Origin: Brumimicrobium ulvae
Lineage (GTDB): Bacteria > Bacteroidota > Bacteroidia > Flavobacteriales_D > Crocinitomicaceae
Direction: 5' to 3'
DNA: 64,000 bases
NCBI RefSeq assembly: GCF_947504225.1
Contig: NZ_CANNGT010000006.1
Coordinates: 122,382 to 186,381 of the forward strand
Position numbers and translations under genes: made by a program. Positions 9,860 through 18,570 of the stretch are shown piece after piece; position 1 is the first letter of the stretch, and each line of letters starts with the position of its first letter. The notes under the pieces were generated by a model that ran no database searches, was not told the DNA's origin, and saw only the letters and a list, made by a program, of their open reading frames with translations.

Positions 9860-10919
9860 TTTTCAAGAGCGTTAAACTATGGTCTTTCCCTCTGTATTGG
9901 TTGTAAATAAGTACTGTTTTAATTGAGTCAGAGCCTTTTTCGTTGTTCTTGTATAAAACACTTGGGGCTTTGCCTTCTTTGAGTACATTAGAAGCAATCC
10001 AAACAGCAATAGAAGGAGCCGTCATGAATTCCCCAAACAAATGTTTGTAATAGAGTAAATCTGAATTGGACTTAAACAATCGTTCCGCTTCATCATAATA
10101 GGTGTCAAAATTAACGTCACCATTATTTCCCAATACAACCGCATCAACATCACTAATATTCATATTGTTGCGTTGAAGGAAATTATTAATGAACCCTTCG
10201 AGTTGCTCTTTTTTTAATTTATTCACAAGATGTGCATCTAGCACTTCTGCATAAGTTTGGTCTTGTTTTTCATTGCTTAATACAAAGAAAGTAGAACCTT
10301 CCCCCCCAACACAACCTTCAGAGCGACTTTCAAGAATGTGATATGATTCTTCATTGTCCTTTTTAATGTGTCCAATGGTCTGATATAATTTAAAAGTATA
10401 ATCTGCTATTTCATCAATACCTCCAATAAGAATATTGTTTTTCCCTTCATTTTTTATTTGCATTAATCCATCTAACAAAGCGGAAGGAAAAGAACCGCCT
10501 GTATTGACATAAGTAAAGTTGTAAGCATTACATTTTAACTTTAATGCAATCTGCCCACTTACCGTATTATGAGTAGATTGAATAAAAGAAGTAGGGGTCA
10601 AATACTCCTCATTGAAGTCAATCATTTTTTCGAGGAACTTTTCAGAATCTTGAATACAGCCCATACCGGTTCCAGTAATTATTCCATCCAATTCATTAAC
10701 CTGTGCTTGTTCAATAGCCAATGCCGAAGCAACGATACTGTTTTTCACTCCAGAGCTCATTCTTCTAATTGCAGCAGGCGGAATAAAGGCTTTGTAATTT
10801 GGCTTTACTGCATAGATTATATTGGTATCAGAATATACAATAGGATGTTCTAAAAAGTTTCCCTCAAATGTATTTTGCACAGAAATACATCCCATCCCAT
10901 TTATATAGCATCTTTCCAT
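9852..10919 (-). CDS. Ketosynthase homologue without catalytic residues (chain-length-factor-like)
   Basis: The 355-residue thiolase-fold protein aligns with the neighbouring ketosynthases, but all three active-site positions are changed. The Cys is Gly142 (NTGGSF instead of STACSS), the first His region reads LGNNGDVNF instead of HGTATPNND, and the second reads LFGEFMTA instead of FTGHTLAA. Proteins like this pair with an active ketosynthase and set chain length in type II polyketide and aryl polyene systems. Its probable partner is the gene immediately upstream, 20 bases away. Confidence 0.82.
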   Translation of the reverse strand: MERCYINGMGCISVQNTFEGNFLEHPIVYSDTNIIYAVKPNYKAFIPPAAIRRMSSGVKNSIVASALAIEQAQVNELDGIITGTGMGCIQDSEKFLEKMIDFNEEYLTPTSFIQSTHNTVSGQIALKLKCNAYNFTYVNTGGSFPSALLDGLMQIKNEGKNNILIGGIDEIADYTFKLYQTIGHIKKDNEESYHILESRSEGCVGGEGSTFFVLSNEKQDQTYAEVLDAHLVNKLKKEQLEGFINNFLQRNNMNISDVDAVVLGNNGDVNFDTYYDEAERLFKSNSDLLYYKHLFGEFMTAPSIAVWIASNVLKEGKAPSVLYKNNEKGSDSIKTVLIYNQYRGKDHSLTLLKNV

Positions 10920-10939
10920 GAATCTAATTCGTTAATCGT

Positions 10940-12133
10940 TTATTTTACAAAAATAAGGCTTGAACAATTACCACCAAATCCAAATGAATTGGAGAGTACA
11001 GCGCTGATTTCTTTTTCTTTTAATTCCTGTTGCGGAGTCAAATCAAATTCTTCCATCTTATTCTGAAAATTAAGACTCGGGAAAATCAAGTTTTCTCTCA
11101 ACGCAAAAATACTGTACACCGCTTCAACAGATGCTGCAGCAGCTAATGTATGTCCTGTAAAAGGTTTTGTTGAACTAAAATCAGGGACTTTTTGGTCAAA
11201 GAGTTTAATCATTGCTCTTCCTTCAGACAAGTCATTATTGGGTGTTGCAGTACCGTGAACGTTGACATAGTCAATTGCTTCAGGTTTCATTCCTGCAACT
11301 TCGAAAGCACTTTTCATGGCTAAATATGCGCCATCCCCTTGTTCAGAAGAAGCCGTTTGATGAAATGCATCATTTGCATTCGCATAGCCTTTCAAATAAG
11401 CCAAAGGTTTTTTGTTCCTCTTTTGGTATGACGCTTCAGACTCCAACACCAAGTATGCTGCTCCTTCTCCCAAATTTAGTCCTTTTCGTTGGTCATCAAA
11501 AGGTTGGTTATAGGTATCCGAAAGGATCATTAAAGTGTTAAATCCATTGATGGTAAACTTACACAGTCCGTCCATTCCACCAACAATTACTTGATCTAAG
11601 CGACCACTTTGAATCATTTTGGCTCCAAGCATTATGGCATTAGCAGCAGAAGAACAAGCCGTACTAATGGTGGTTACAAATCCTTGAATACCGAGATGTT
11701 CAGCAATTAAATCAGTGTTACTACCAGCATCGTGAACTTCAATATAATGTTGTAGTTCTTCTTGATCCAAAAAATCTCTATAATACTTTTCTATCATGTC
11801 CATTCCTCCAACAGTTGTTGAATTAATGAATCCTATAGAGGTATTTCCATCAGTTGAAATTCCTGCGCTCTGAACAGCTTCTTTTGCTGCTATGGCACCC
11901 AACATCGAGGAACGAGAAAAATTATTCTTTGATGGAAGGTTGAGTAAACTTTCAAGTTCTTGGTTTGATTTTTTTATTTCACCCACCAAGATTTTATCCT
12001 TCAAAGTCGTTTCGATGTGTGCTATTTTGGAAATTCCGTGCTTATTGTCCTTCAAAGACAAAAAGTTTTCCTCTGCGTTCATTCCGATTGCAGAAACGAT
12101 CCCCATTCCAGTTATAGCCACCTTCTCTTTCAT
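10940..12133 (-). CDS. Beta-ketoacyl-ACP synthase (FabF-type), active
   Basis: The 397-residue condensing enzyme has the full Cys-His-His triad: Cys160 in STACSSA, His293 in VHGTATPNND and His328 in FTGHTLAAA. It sits between the ACP gene (5-base gap) and the chain-length-factor-like gene, the arrangement of the aryl polyene ketosynthase pair. It should extend the ACP-bound aryl starter with malonyl units. Confidence 0.9.
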   Translation of the reverse strand: MKEKVAITGMGIVSAIGMNAEENFLSLKDNKHGISKIAHIETTLKDKILVGEIKKSNQELESLLNLPSKNNFSRSSMLGAIAAKEAVQSAGISTDGNTSIGFINSTTVGGMDMIEKYYRDFLDQEELQHYIEVHDAGSNTDLIAEHLGIQGFVTTISTACSSAANAIMLGAKMIQSGRLDQVIVGGMDGLCKFTINGFNTLMILSDTYNQPFDDQRKGLNLGEGAAYLVLESEASYQKRNKKPLAYLKGYANANDAFHQTASSEQGDGAYLAMKSAFEVAGMKPEAIDYVNVHGTATPNNDLSEGRAMIKLFDQKVPDFSSTKPFTGHTLAAAASVEAVYSIFALRENLIFPSLNFQNKMEEFDLTPQQELKEKEISAVLSNSFGFGGNCSSLIFVK

Positions 12134-12138
12134 TGCCT

Positions 12139-12396
12139 TTATTTCGTTCTGTGTTCAGTAATGTACTGAGCCATCGTTTCAATTGATTGGAAAATCTTCT
12201 TACCGTCTTTTGAGTCGGTGAGTTTAATTCCGTAATCTTTATCTAAAATAATAATCAATTCCAAAGCATCAATTGAATCAAGACCTAAACCTTCTTCAAA
12301 AAGCATGTCTGTATCATTAATATCTTCAACTGACATATCTTCAAGGTTCAAAGCTTCGATAATTTTTTCTTTGAGTTCTGTCTTTAATTCTTCCAT
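12139..12396 (-). CDS. Acyl carrier protein of the pigment cluster
   Basis: The 85-residue acidic helical protein carries the phosphopantetheine site GLDSIDALEL, with Ser41 as the attachment residue. Size and motif are typical of type II ACPs. It lies between the half-ketosynthase gene (5 bases) and the active ketosynthase gene (5 bases). The phosphopantetheinyl transferase at 21179-21724 probably activates it. Confidence 0.92.
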   Translation of the reverse strand: MEELKTELKEKIIEALNLEDMSVEDINDTDMLFEEGLGLDSIDALELIIILDKDYGIKLTDSKDGKKIFQSIETMAQYITEHRTK

Positions 12397-12401
12397 TTTC
12401 T

Positions 12402-13007
12402 CTATTCTATGAGGTTTAATAAATTTTCCTTTGTGAATGCCAAGCCTGCTTCTGGTTTAACAAGAAACATAAAGGCATTGTATACATTTTCTTTCACTTC
12501 AATCCAACCGCAAAGCACTGAACTTGATTTGCGTAGTTTGGTCATACTGTTAGCATAATCAATCATAAACTCAGGATTAAAGCCTTCAAAGATAAAAAAA
12601 GAATTCTCACTTCTCAATTTATATTTGATGCTTATTTCCCCAAGTGCAATATTTGGTAAAGTATAGACAAAGTTTGCTGGACTGGCATAACTCTCCTCCC
12701 CTTGTGAAATCGAGTCTTGATGTTTAACATCTACATCATAACACGATGATTTATTAGACAGGAGAAGTCCCATATCAGGATCTATATCTTGGTCTATTCC
12801 ATCTAAAAGAATACTACTTGCAGTGATTGCCAGTTTGCAAAGCGGGTCCATTTTATAAAACTTTGGGTAATTCAATTCAAAGTTTTTATATACTCCTTTG
12901 ATAAAGTCTAAAAATTGATCTCCATCCTGACCAGAATAAAGTTTTTTACCATCAAGGAAAACTTCATTGTTTTTAATATTGCAGTAATGAATAATATTAT
13001 TTTCCAT
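12402..13007 (-). CDS. Half-ketosynthase-like protein (beta-ketoacyl synthase N-terminal domain only)
   Basis: I chose the ATG at 13007 (MENNIIHY), which overlaps the upstream ketosynthase stop by 11 bases. A longer frame reaches 13052 but starts deep inside that gene. The 201-residue product resembles the stand-alone N-terminal ketosynthase domain family (Pfam Ketoacyl-synt_2): an ASPANFVYTLPN stretch sits where ketosynthases have the loop before the nucleophile. No C-terminal thiolase half and no catalytic Cys-His-His set is present. It may be a structural or chain-length partner. Confidence 0.72.
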   Translation of the reverse strand: MENNIIHYCNIKNNEVFLDGKKLYSGQDGDQFLDFIKGVYKNFELNYPKFYKMDPLCKLAITASSILLDGIDQDIDPDMGLLLSNKSSCYDVDVKHQDSISQGEESYASPANFVYTLPNIALGEISIKYKLRSENSFFIFEGFNPEFMIDYANSMTKLRKSSSVLCGWIEVKENVYNAFMFLVKPEAGLAFTKENLLNLIE

Positions 13008-14166
13008 CGGACTTGCATTTTTTAAAGAGTACTGCAGTATTGCTGCCACCAAAACCAGAAGCGGTTTTTAACACGGTATTGATTTCCTTCTTTTGAATTT
13101 CATTATTGATGTTCAAAGGTAAAGTCAAACCATGATCTTTATAACCCAAAGAAGGAGGAATTAGGTTTTTATCTGCAAAATTTAATGAAATCACTGTTTC
13201 CAATAAACCTGCAGCACCAAGAGTATGTCCATAAATTGCTTTTAGACTAAAAACAGGAATGGTTTCTAAAGCTACACGATTAAAAGCTTGTGCTTCCATT
13301 TCATCATTAAAGTTGGTCGCTGTTCCGTGTGAAGAAATACAATCTATTTCAGGACTTTTAACCTTTGCTTCTTGCATTGCATTGCGAATACTTTGAAATA
13401 AACCCTCTCCTGTTCTTGATGGACCTGAAATGTGATTCGCATCGTTGATGGAGCTGTCACCTATTACTTCGTAATAAGATTCAGAAGAAATGAGGTCCCT
13501 ATTTTGTGTTACAAAAATTGAGGCAGCAGCTTCCCCCAAGGTAATTCCATCTCTTGCTTTGTCATAGGGTTTACAGGGCTGACTACTAATCGCCTGAAAG
13601 GATTGGAATCCTGAGAAAACAAATTTTGAAAAGAGATCTCCACCAACAACAATCATATGATTGTAAATCCCCGTTTGAATCAGTCTTTTCGCGACTGAAA
13701 TGGCCATAATACCAGAAACACAGGCATTAGAAAGCACAATAGGTTCTGAAGGAATACCTATTGCTTTGCTGATTTTTTTGGCCAAATAATGCAAAAAGTA
13801 GGCTTCCTTATTGTCTTGGGTTAATGCCTCAATATTCCCTTTTGTACTCGAGAAGATAATTCCGCATTTATCGTCTAAATGATCGGAATAAGTTTTTACG
13901 ATATCTTCCAATGCGAGGAGCATCATTTTCTCTAAAGTTGAGAAATCTCCATTATACTCAAGTTTTGAGTAGGCATTTTCAAGCCAATCTTTATTTATCA
14001 CAGCACCGTAGAAGGGCTCTTTTTGAAGATTTTCATCTTTTACTTGTTCAATTGCTGTACGTCCATCCAGAATTCCCTGAACATTATCCAGAAGATTCAA
14101 TCCCATAGGCGTAACACAATTTCCATTGGCTACATAAACAGGTATAATATTTTGAGGTAAATTCAC
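12997..14166 (-). CDS. Second active beta-ketoacyl-ACP synthase
   Basis: The 389-residue enzyme has Cys149 in SNACVSG, His280 in SSHGTATNFND and His314 in IYGHTLGAAG, a complete triad. The start codon is GTG at 14166. In the sequence this GTG overlaps by one base (TAGTG) the second in-frame stop of the thioesterase frame upstream, which supports the start and hints that the two were coupled. It may initiate the chain, or act with the half-ketosynthase encoded 11 bases into its 3' end. Confidence 0.88.
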   Translation of the reverse strand: MNLPQNIIPVYVANGNCVTPMGLNLLDNVQGILDGRTAIEQVKDENLQKEPFYGAVINKDWLENAYSKLEYNGDFSTLEKMMLLALEDIVKTYSDHLDDKCGIIFSSTKGNIEALTQDNKEAYFLHYLAKKISKAIGIPSEPIVLSNACVSGIMAISVAKRLIQTGIYNHMIVVGGDLFSKFVFSGFQSFQAISSQPCKPYDKARDGITLGEAAASIFVTQNRDLISSESYYEVIGDSSINDANHISGPSRTGEGLFQSIRNAMQEAKVKSPEIDCISSHGTATNFNDEMEAQAFNRVALETIPVFSLKAIYGHTLGAAGLLETVISLNFADKNLIPPSLGYKDHGLTLPLNINNEIQKKEINTVLKTASGFGGSNTAVLFKKCKSDGK

Positions 14167-14222
14167 TATTTAAAATTAACTTTCTTTTTCCATTCATCAT
14201 AAAACGCTGGGGCGTACAATGC

Positions 14223-14612
14223 CTATTCGCCATTCAGGTCAACAAATGCTTGTGTAGTTTCACCTTCACACACCAAGACCTCTTCTTGATTAAAAATTTC
14301 ATACTTATGGATGATTTTCGCAGTTGGGTTATTTAAAATTGCTGTTTTTATGGTATAAATATCTCCGTATTTCAATGGGAATTTGTAATCACACACCACA
14401 TTCACAATCGGTGTAGTAAAGTTATTTTTGTAAATATCCAAATAACTCAAGCCATGTGTTCTTCCAAAAGCTTCTCTTCCCTCTTCAAAGTAAGCGATAT
14501 AGTTTCCGTGCCAAACAATCCCCAAAGGATCGGCTTCATTAAACTTAACTCTTGAAGAAAAAGTAGTTGTTAGATGCTCTATTATTTTATAATTGGTTGA
14601 TCTTTTTTTCAT
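14223..14612 (-). CDS. 4HBT-type acyl-CoA/ACP thioesterase, C-terminus cut by an in-frame amber codon
   Basis: This hotdog protein has the YbgC-type motif EADPLGIVWHGNY with its catalytic Asp. It is expected to release or transfer the finished acyl chain. The annotated product has 129 residues. The frame stops at TAG (14225-14223) but continues open for 18 codons, ending FYDEWKKKVNFK, to a TAG at 14168-14166 that overlaps the GTG of the next gene. That tail resembles the usual end of this family, so the first stop looks like a recent nonsense change or a sequencing error. The catalytic core is intact. Its start overlaps the permease gene by 26 bases. Confidence 0.78.
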   Translation of the reverse strand: MKKRSTNYKIIEHLTTTFSSRVKFNEADPLGIVWHGNYIAYFEEGREAFGRTHGLSYLDIYKNNFTTPIVNVVCDYKFPLKYGDIYTIKTAILNNPTAKIIHKYEIFNQEEVLVCEGETTQAFVDLNGE

Positions 14613-15864
14613 ACGCTACTGCAATAGTAATGTTTATTATAAAGAAAGTCAACAATAACAATAAGTTAGGCGCCAATGAAATTAATCCAGCGCTTCTCAA
14701 CAACACATCATAGAAACCTTCCAAGGCCCAATTCATGGGAGATACCTTCGCAATCATCTGCATTGTTTCAGGCATTGCAAAAACAGGAAACCACAAGCCT
14801 CCAATGGCCGCTAAAATCACCACAGACGTTGCTCCAAAAGGAGCTGCTTGCTCATGTGTCTTAGCAAAAGTTCCGATCAAAACACCAAAACCTATTGCTG
14901 CTAATCCAGAGAACAACGCTACAACGGTCAACCCTATTAACTTCCCTTCAACATCTAATGCCGGTAGTCCGATGATTGGAAAAAGGAAGACACTAACCAT
15001 CAACATTAAATAGAATTGGATCATACAGACCAAAAGATAAACGATAATTTTACTCAACATTAAATGAAATGAAGAAACGGGAAGGGTTTTTAGCCGAACA
15101 TAAGTTCCTTGATTTTTTTCTTTCACAATATTAATGGACAAAGGAATTACAATAAAGAAAATAGCAAATAATGTCCATGCAGGTAAATTATGTTGAACTG
15201 CTGTTGGGGCAATATCAATTTCATTTACAGATACAGAATATTCTTTAAAAACAACCAGTTTTTGTTCGGTTAAAAAGCTTAAATCAGCATCCAATTCACG
15301 CTCAAAAGTTTCATAAATCGCTTTGGACTCCAACTCGGAAATCATGCTTTCTATAGCTCCTTTAATATTCGACTTTATAGAACTGCTAATCGCAGGATCG
15401 AAATGGATTTGAACTTCTTTAGTTAAAGTATTACTTTCAGTATCTCCTTCTACCTCCATGTCTGGCACAACAGTGCTCATCAATCTATTAACATGGATAT
15501 CTGTTTGATTTTGAATAAAATCAGAAAATTCAGGAGGAATAATAATCAGTACTTTTTGTGTTCCTTTAGCGATTAAACCACGTCCGCTGTTTTCTGTAAT
15601 GGCTTCTCCATCAATTTCGGAGATGATTTTAATATTGTTGTTGGTCTCTAAATTCTCAATTACTTTTTTTGATAAATCTCCTTCATCGAGGTTGACCAAT
15701 AAAACCGGCAATTGTATGCGCGCACTATTATTTTCCACACTATTTTGAATGAAAGTAATGGTAATAATAAGCACAACAGGCATTAAAAAAATGATCGCAA
15801 AGCCAAGCAAGTCTCTTCGTAAAAGTCGAAGTTCTTTTAGTACAGCATGAAATATTTTATACAT
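14587..15864 (-). CDS. ABC-2 type transporter permease
   Basis: I chose ATG 15864 (MYKIFHAV), which overlaps the ATPase stop by 8 bases; an upstream in-frame ATG would extend the overlap to 38. The 425-residue protein has one N-terminal membrane helix, a long extracytoplasmic loop of about 170 residues with ENNSARIQLPVL and DPAISSSIKS stretches, and five to six helices at the C-terminus. That is the drug/polyketide-export layout of ABC-2 permeases. With the ATPase it probably exports the dialkylresorcinol, the pigment or a precursor. Confidence 0.87.
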   Translation of the reverse strand: MYKIFHAVLKELRLLRRDLLGFAIIFLMPVVLIITITFIQNSVENNSARIQLPVLLVNLDEGDLSKKVIENLETNNNIKIISEIDGEAITENSGRGLIAKGTQKVLIIIPPEFSDFIQNQTDIHVNRLMSTVVPDMEVEGDTESNTLTKEVQIHFDPAISSSIKSNIKGAIESMISELESKAIYETFERELDADLSFLTEQKLVVFKEYSVSVNEIDIAPTAVQHNLPAWTLFAIFFIVIPLSINIVKEKNQGTYVRLKTLPVSSFHLMLSKIIVYLLVCMIQFYLMLMVSVFLFPIIGLPALDVEGKLIGLTVVALFSGLAAIGFGVLIGTFAKTHEQAAPFGATSVVILAAIGGLWFPVFAMPETMQMIAKVSPMNWALEGFYDVLLRSAGLISLAPNLLLLLTFFIINITIAVAYEKKINQL

Positions 15865-16609
15865 ATTCTTTGGCTTTTTTACCCGTATTTTCAAGGAATA
15901 TTTCTTCTAAAGACTTCACCCTTCCTTCGCTGATGAGCACCTCTTGTGTCGGTCCTTCGATTTGGATTACGCCATGATCGATAATGGCCACACGACTACA
16001 GAAAGTCTGCGCTTCATGTAATAGATGTGAGCTATAAATAATGGTTGTTCCTACACCATTCAATTGATTCAAGTATTCAATAATTACCCGCTTCGATTGG
16101 ACATCTACTCCTACCGTAGGTTCATCTAAAAAAATCACTTGTGGTCTATGTAAAACTCCAGCAAGCAGGTTAATCCTTCTTTTCATTCCACCTGAAAAAG
16201 TATCCATTCTTTTATTGGAAAATTTAGATAAACCCATTTGTTCGATCCCTTCTTCAACCCTTTGCTTTAAAACTGGATTTCGCACACCATACATACTCCC
16301 GAAGAACATCAAGTTTTCTTTCGCAGTTAATTTAGGATACAAAGCATATTCTTGAGGAACTACGCCTATCAACTTTCTAATTCCTTCAATATTTTTAGAG
16401 GTTTCTAAACCTTCAATAATGACTTTTCCCTCATTTGGTTTAATCAATCCTGTGAGAATGGAAATAAGAGATGTTTTTCCCGCGCCATTTGGACCCAGTA
16501 GTCCCAAAACCTCTCCCTTTCGAATAGTTAAGTTTAAATTATCTATGGCCTTAAAGTCAGTACCACTATATTTTAAGGACAAATTTTTTATTTCTACACT
16601 ATTCGTCAT
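15857..16609 (-). CDS. ABC transporter ATP-binding protein
   Basis: The 250-residue ATPase has all nucleotide-binding motifs: Walker A GPNGAGKTS, Q-loop GVVPQE, signature FSGGMKRR, Walker B VIFLDEPTVGVD and the H-loop SSHLLHEA. The GGMKRR signature and length place it with the drug-resistance/ABC-2 ATPases. It overlaps its permease by 8 bases and lies 4 bases from the BtrH-like gene. Confidence 0.92.
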   Translation of the reverse strand: MTNSVEIKNLSLKYSGTDFKAIDNLNLTIRKGEVLGLLGPNGAGKTSLISILTGLIKPNEGKVIIEGLETSKNIEGIRKLIGVVPQEYALYPKLTAKENLMFFGSMYGVRNPVLKQRVEEGIEQMGLSKFSNKRMDTFSGGMKRRINLLAGVLHRPQVIFLDEPTVGVDVQSKRVIIEYLNQLNGVGTTIIYSSHLLHEAQTFCSRVAIIDHGVIQIEGPTQEVLISEGRVKSLEEIFLENTGKKAKEYV

Positions 16610-16613
16610 TCTA

Positions 16614-17612
16614 TTAGATTGATTTTTTTAGGTCTTTAAAAAACTGCTTTTCCTTTGCTGCAATTTTAAGCATCATTTCCGATAGGTTTTCGTAGGCATT
16701 TGTGTCATTATCTCTGTGCTTACAAATCCTAGATGCTTTCAAAGCGAAGTCTCTCCAGTCGTCACCAATCACCGTCATTTGTTGAGAAAAGTCTAAGAAT
16801 TCCGGTTTATTTAGCAGTTCCCCAGATTGCTGTAAAAAGGCAGCATAAATAAATCTAAATCCACCACCACCAGTTCCAATTTCCTCTTGCATTCTTATAA
16901 TTTGCGCCAAATAGTGATTGGTTTTCTTCACACCTACTTTTTTAGCCCACCCAGGAATCTTTTTAGCGACAAACTTAATTCCATTGGCACCGACAAAAGG
17001 AACAGGAGCCAGCATTTCTGAGGTGGTTTTTTTAATGCCTCCAATTATTGCTTTGGGGAGGTCAATTTCTGTTGGAATTTCAACTGGATAATACATATGT
17101 CCTTTCGGTGCGAATACTCCTTTTGCAAATCTGACTTTGGCCAGTTCTTCTCTCGTCAAAACAGATGTTGTTTCCATCACCGGATCACTGATTAAGTAAT
17201 TGTTCCCTTCTTTTCCATAAACCACCAAGTTGTGTGCATTAAAATGGAAACGATATTCATCAGGAAAATAAGGCAAGTGATAAACTCCAACTTGTAATCC
17301 CGTTGCTATTCCTTGATCAATATTTCTATCCAATGCGTCAAAAGACTTATCAATGGTAGAAAAACGTTCTCTTTTGATTTTAATATTCAATCGTTTTGAG
17401 GCCCTTGAAAAAATAAATCCAGGCATCGGACGATAACTAATTGCTGGAGCTTGGTTTACTTTCAAAAAAGGAATACAGATGTAAAACAAGCCAGAGCCAA
17501 TACCGAAAAGCATAGGTTCATTAATATCAATACCGTTGAACTTTAAAATATTGGAAGCGACACCATTTTCACAATGCGCAGATTGATGGTGGATAAAATC
17601 AATTTTATTCAT
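16614..17612 (-). CDS. BtrH-like acyltransferase (BtrH N-terminal domain protein)
   Basis: The 332-residue protein begins FIHHQSAHCENGVAS, the Cys-containing opening of the butirosin BtrH N-terminal domain (candidate nucleophile Cys14). A later HFNAHNLVVYG (His near 126) and an ISDP segment fit a papain-like fold. BtrH itself transfers an acyl group from an ACP to an amine acceptor. By analogy this enzyme could transfer the ACP-bound aryl polyene onto the dialkylresorcinol hydroxyl, which flexirubins carry as an ester; that link is inference. It overlaps the small upstream gene by 8 bases. Confidence 0.72.
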   Translation of the reverse strand: MNKIDFIHHQSAHCENGVASNILKFNGIDINEPMLFGIGSGLFYICIPFLKVNQAPAISYRPMPGFIFSRASKRLNIKIKRERFSTIDKSFDALDRNIDQGIATGLQVGVYHLPYFPDEYRFHFNAHNLVVYGKEGNNYLISDPVMETTSVLTREELAKVRFAKGVFAPKGHMYYPVEIPTEIDLPKAIIGGIKKTTSEMLAPVPFVGANGIKFVAKKIPGWAKKVGVKKTNHYLAQIIRMQEEIGTGGGGFRFIYAAFLQQSGELLNKPEFLDFSQQMTVIGDDWRDFALKASRICKHRDNDTNAYENLSEMMLKIAAKEKQFFKDLKKSI

Positions 17613-18006
17613 TAAAGTTTTTTATGGTATTTACGTCCACCTCAAATATTTCAGCGTACTTATTCAATGTTGAATTTTTTAATCTTTTAAACACCTTAGG
17701 CTTAAAATGTCTTTTCACAATCCACCTCGGTTTTCCTACATACCCAGCCAATACACTCAAATCCATTCGATTAAGCAGCATAAAGTAATAAATAGGACTT
17801 TTGATTCCCTTAATTGCATCTTGTTTAGCCTCTTCGATTTGTTGATTCAAGTTTTCCATGGTCACATCCAAAGCAATATTTTTCGCCTCCCACCCAGTGC
17901 TTAATCCAGTAGCGTACTTACCACTTTCATCAACAGCATAACAAAGCTCTTTCATGTTTTTTTCCTCTAGCCTACCGGAATCTTGTGGAATTTCATCTTT
18001 TTTCAT
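17605..18006 (-). CDS. Small protein of unknown function in the pigment cluster
   Basis: The 133-residue protein has no signal or membrane segment. It is basic toward the C-terminus (KPRWIVKRHFKPKVFKRLKN), and its final part (LNKYAEIFEVDVNTIKNF) has the spacing of a helix-turn-helix. It could be a local DNA-binding regulator or a partner of the BtrH-like enzyme, whose gene it overlaps by 8 bases. I do not recognise a family. Confidence 0.6.
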   Translation of the reverse strand: MKKDEIPQDSGRLEEKNMKELCYAVDESGKYATGLSTGWEAKNIALDVTMENLNQQIEEAKQDAIKGIKSPIYYFMLLNRMDLSVLAGYVGKPRWIVKRHFKPKVFKRLKNSTLNKYAEIFEVDVNTIKNFNE

Positions 18007-18031
18007 TGCTCAAATCTATGAGTTTTAAATG

Positions 18032-18039
18032 CAAATATA
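18032..18039 (-). promoter_or_regulatory. Candidate -7 promoter element inside the pigment block
   Basis: On the - strand this reads TATATTTG. A second match (TAGATTTG) lies at 18011-18018. No clear -33 box is spaced correctly. Both sit in the 70-base gap before the small unknown gene, so a second transcript could start here. Confidence 0.3.
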
Positions 18040-18076
18040 GAGTGTTTTTATTAATTTATAATGAGCCAAAAGGATT

Positions 18077-18526
18077 CTATTCCTGATCGGGATGAATAAT
18101 CAGGTTAAAATAACACGCTGCAATTCTTTCGGAGTTCAAATAAGTAAAACATTTCATTTCACAACTGTACATCTCTCCAACTTGATGCATTGAGATCAGC
18201 TCTCCTTTGGTATTAAGCTGTGAATTTACAGGCGGTAATTTCATAATATCAACACGTTTAATTTTTGAAATATATCCCATTACACGGTAATTCTCGTTGG
18301 ATTCATTGGCTTCAAAGTGAGGGCCACATACAATCCCTGAAGACGTTTGTGCGGCATTTTCAATAATTCCGATTTCGTTTAATACACCATTTTCAATAAA
18401 AATATTGGATTCATTTATGTCAAATGTGGTTTCGATAAAATCGCCTTTAAGTTTAATGATGTCATCTACCATTAACATAGGTTCCCTATGTGGTAAGAAG
18501 GCTCGAATACTCATCGGTAACTCCAT
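18077..18526 (-). CDS. FabA/FabZ-like 3-hydroxyacyl-ACP dehydratase, active-site His present
   Basis: The 149-residue hotdog protein has the FabZ-type opening FLPHREPMLMVDDI, with catalytic His13, and ENAAQTS, with acidic partner Glu56. It should dehydrate the 3-hydroxyacyl-ACP intermediate to build polyene double bonds. It follows a second hotdog protein that lacks the His, and the two may form one heteromer, as in aryl polyene systems with paired dehydratases. Confidence 0.85.
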   Translation of the reverse strand: MELPMSIRAFLPHREPMLMVDDIIKLKGDFIETTFDINESNIFIENGVLNEIGIIENAAQTSSGIVCGPHFEANESNENYRVMGYISKIKRVDIMKLPPVNSQLNTKGELISMHQVGEMYSCEMKCFTYLNSERIAACYFNLIIHPDQE

Positions 18527-18570
18527 ATCTTTCTAGTAATTGTTAGCAATATTAGTGTAAAATATTCAAT

